Source: Hyphomonadaceae bacterium
Lineage (GTDB): Bacteria; Pseudomonadota; Alphaproteobacteria; Caulobacterales; Hyphomonadaceae
Assembly (NCBI GenBank): GCA_016714495.1
Contig: JADKDU010000004.1
Span: forward strand, 62,001-126,000
Reading direction: 5' to 3'
DNA: 64,000 bases
A program made the position numbers and the translations under genes. The notes under the pieces were generated by a model that worked only from the letters and a program-made list of their open reading frames with translations, did no database searches and was not told the DNA's origin. Of this stretch, positions 62,219 through 64,000 are shown piece after piece. Position 1 is the first letter of the stretch. The number at the start of each line of letters is the position of its first letter.

Positions 62219-63031
62219 ATGAACGCCGAAGCCCTCAATGCTCTCGATCAGGTCGTCGCCATCGCGCGGGAGAGGGCAGGCGATCGGATTCCGGTTGTTG
62301 GCGTCGCCGGGCCACAGGGCTCAGGCAAGACTACGCTTGTCGCGGCGCACGCTGCGGCGCATCGCCAGACGGCGCACTTTTCGCTCGACGATGTCTACCT
62401 CCCGGCGGGTTATCGCCGCTTGCTCGCGCAGAGCGTCCACCCTCTGTTCGAAACCCGCGGCCCGCCCGGCACGCATAACATCCTTCAGTTCAACGAAACC
62501 CTGGACGAGCTGCTCGAAGCCGGCGAGGGCGCGCAGACATTCCTCCCCGCCTTCGACAAGATCGCCGACAACCCCGTCCATGCTATGCGAAAACCCGTCT
62601 TTCGCGGCAGGCCGTCGGTCATCCTGGTTGACGGCTGGTGTCTCGGCGCCTTGCCGCAGGCTCCCGAACAGCTCGCCATCCCGGTCAACGATGTCGAAGC
62701 GAAGCAAGACGCCGCCTCCACCTGGCGCCGCGAGATCAACGACAATCTCGCCGGCGCCTATCAGCATGCTTTCGCCCGCCTGGATGCGATCCTTTACCTC
62801 CGCGCCCCGTCCTTCGCCGTCATCCACGACTGGCGCTGCCAGCAAGAGGAGGGTCTGCTCGGCCGTGCGCTTAACGACGCCGACCGTCAACGTGTCGGTC
62901 GTTTCATTGCGCATTTCGAGCGCATCACCCGCCACATGATGGATGGCGGCCGCCGCGCCGATATCGAAGTCCAGCTCGACGACCGGCGCAACGTGACCGA
63001 GGTCAAACACATCCTGCAGCCGTTGCGCTAG
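62219..63031 (+). CDS. P-loop kinase resembling D-glycerate 3-kinase
   Basis: 270 residues from the ATG at 62219. Walker A GVAGPQGSGKTTLVAAH (about 28-44), then FSLDDVYLPAGYRRLLA and RGPPGTHNI, ILVDGWCLGALPQ, and INDNLAGAYQHAFARLDAIL, all typical of the plant/yeast-type glycerate kinase and related uridine-kinase-fold enzymes. It would phosphorylate D-glycerate to 3-phosphoglycerate. It lies 11 bases after the carboxylase gene, inside the leucine-degradation cluster, which is unexpected. Confidence 0.78.
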   Translation: MNAEALNALDQVVAIARERAGDRIPVVGVAGPQGSGKTTLVAAHAAAHRQTAHFSLDDVYLPAGYRRLLAQSVHPLFETRGPPGTHNILQFNETLDELLEAGEGAQTFLPAFDKIADNPVHAMRKPVFRGRPSVILVDGWCLGALPQAPEQLAIPVNDVEAKQDAASTWRREINDNLAGAYQHAFARLDAILYLRAPSFAVIHDWRCQQEEGLLGRALNDADRQRVGRFIAHFERITRHMMDGGRRADIEVQLDDRRNVTEVKHILQPLR

Positions 63032-63095
63032 GTGACGAGCGACGCCCACAGGTCTACATCACTCCAGAATACGCCAGACAAAAGCGGAGAGCCCC

Positions 63096-63887
63096 ATGGC
63101 CTATGAGAACATCCTCCTCGATGTGTCGCCGGAAGGCACAGCCGTTCTCACGCTGAACCGACCCGAGAAGCGCAACGCCTTCAACGCCCCCACCATCGAT
63201 GAGCTCTCTGACGCCTTCGAGACCCTCTCGAAGAATCCTGAGTGCCGTCTCCTGCTGATCCGTGGCGCAGGTCCCGTCTTCTCCGCAGGCGCGGATCTCG
63301 AATGGATGCGCGCCGCCTCGCATTATTCCGAGCGCGAGAATGAGGAAGACGCCTACGCCATGGCCGAGATGCTGCGCCAGCTGTTCGAATTGCCGCAGAT
63401 CACCATCGCGCTGCTGCATGGCGCCGCCATGGCGGGCGCCTGCGGCCTCGCCGCCGCTGCCGACATCGCCATTGCACGCAAGGGTACGATCTTCTCATTC
63501 TCTGAAGTGAAGCTCGGTATCTTGCCCGCCACCATCTCGCCCTACGTGATAAACGCCATCGGCCCGCGCTGGGCGCGCATGCTGTTCGTCACCGCCGAAC
63601 GCTTCGAGGCGGATTTCGCCGCGAAAATCGGCCTGATCCATCACGAGGTGGAAGACGAAATGGCGATGGAAAAGCTGGTCGAGCACTATGCCGATCTCGC
63701 CTATGCGGCTTCTCCCGAGGCCGTCGCCGACACGAAGGATCTTGTCTCTCGCGTCACTGGAGAAGTCATCGACTCGAGCCTCGGCCACCTTACGGCCAAA
63801 CGCCTCGCGCATCGTCGCGTCAGCACGCTTGGCAAGGAGGGCCTCTCCGCCTTCCTTGAAAAGCGCAAGCCGAGTTGGGCGCGCTAG
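63096..63887 (+). CDS. Enoyl-CoA hydratase family, probable methylglutaconyl-CoA hydratase
   Basis: 263 residues. LNRPEKRNAFNAPTIDEL, FSAGADLEWMRAASHYSERE, and the oxyanion-hole region GAAMAGACGLAAAADIAIA followed by FSFSEVKLGILPATISPYV are crotonase landmarks; SADLEWM and the ILPATISPYV stretch are characteristic of LiuC-type hydratases. It hydrates 3-methylglutaconyl-CoA to HMG-CoA, the metabolite reduced by the enzyme encoded at 5.9 kb. GGAGAG precedes the ATG. Confidence 0.87.
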   Translation: MAYENILLDVSPEGTAVLTLNRPEKRNAFNAPTIDELSDAFETLSKNPECRLLLIRGAGPVFSAGADLEWMRAASHYSERENEEDAYAMAEMLRQLFELPQITIALLHGAAMAGACGLAAAADIAIARKGTIFSFSEVKLGILPATISPYVINAIGPRWARMLFVTAERFEADFAAKIGLIHHEVEDEMAMEKLVEHYADLAYAASPEAVADTKDLVSRVTGEVIDSSLGHLTAKRLAHRRVSTLGKEGLSAFLEKRKPSWAR

Positions 63888-63905
63888 GCGCCCACGAAGG
63901 GGGAC

Positions 63906-64000
63906 ATGTCTCGCCGCCTCAAGCTCGAAGCGTGGCTGCATGCGCGGCGTGAAGCCTGGCGCGCAGCCTTCGCGCGCGGCCCGGTCACCAGCTTCATCTT
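63906..64000 (+). CDS. Start of an unknown gene, 3' end outside the window
   Basis: ATG at 63906 preceded by AAGGGGG. The 31 codons seen read MSRRLKLEAWLHARREAWRA and continue to ...VTSFI, a basic amphipathic start. It does not look like a biotin carboxylase, which would be the expected next leucine-degradation gene. Too short to identify. Confidence 0.5.
   Translation, partial: MSRRLKLEAWLHARREAWRAAFARGPVTSFI

Noticed and set aside
1..64000. tRNA, rRNA or CRISPR loci
   Set aside because: No T-loop-like motif in a gap able to fold as tRNA, no rRNA sequence, and no regularly spaced direct repeats were seen.

Overview
The window looks like a GC-rich alphaproteobacterial chromosome, probably from the Caulobacterales/Hyphomonadaceae area. 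The main pointers are a 1194-residue PodJ-like polarity protein, the alphaproteobacterial orders rpsF-rpsR-rplI, fabD-fabG-acpP-fabF-mltG-yicC-gmk and lptF-lptG-lptD-surA-pdxA-rsmA, and leucine/fatty-acid degradation genes beside a MerR-type regulator. No rRNA, tRNA, CRISPR array or prophage was seen. One insertion sequence is present. Everything here is read by eye from the sequence; no database search was run.

Layout. 1-5.7 kb: a DUF5671 membrane protein with an unknown membrane-anchored partner, a type B carboxylesterase, a PaaI-like thioesterase, an unknown two-helix membrane protein, a ligase-associated DNA exonuclease and a lipocalin lipoprotein. 5.86-15.7 kb: eight plus-strand genes, nearly all overlapping by 1-4 bases. 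They encode HMG-CoA reductase, a UbiA prenyltransferase, a PEP-synthase/rifampin-phosphotransferase-like dikinase, a DUF3419 (BtaA-like) protein, a phytol/dolichol-kinase-like membrane protein carrying a frameshift, a GNAT-like protein, an OleC-like AMP-forming ligase and a small membrane protein. This is the best candidate for an undescribed system; I infer that it builds a prenyl-derived or otherwise modified lipid. 15.7-25.2 kb: alpha-carbonic anhydrase, Lhr-type helicase and PdeM phosphoesterase, TSUP exporter with its TIGR02186 partner, and PodJ-like protein.

25.4-32.2 kb: MerR regulator, acyl-CoA dehydrogenase, thiolase, a 73-residue membrane microprotein and FadB-type enzyme (a beta-oxidation block), then an SRPBCC protein. 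32.2-39.2 kb: OmpA lipoprotein, GST-like protein, lipoprotein, proline-rich unknown, Vsr endonuclease with a membrane-protein partner, histone H1-like small protein, cytosine-5 DNA methyltransferase and a 60-residue coiled-coil protein. 39.2-47.2 kb: ribosomal proteins, fatty-acid synthesis genes, mltG, yicC, gmk. 47.8-57.8 kb: outer-membrane biogenesis operon on the minus strand and pepA-holC divergent from it. 57.8-58.6 kb: a decayed IS5-family (IS427-group-like) element inserted at the 3' end of a patatin-like phospholipase gene. 60.6-64 kb: acyl-CoA carboxylase beta subunit, glycerate-kinase-like gene, enoyl-CoA hydratase and the start of an unknown gene.

By eye, the plus strand is G-rich in the left part whatever the gene direction, and C-rich in the right part. 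That fits a GC-skew reversal somewhere between about 20 and 41 kb and hints that the replication terminus is not far away.
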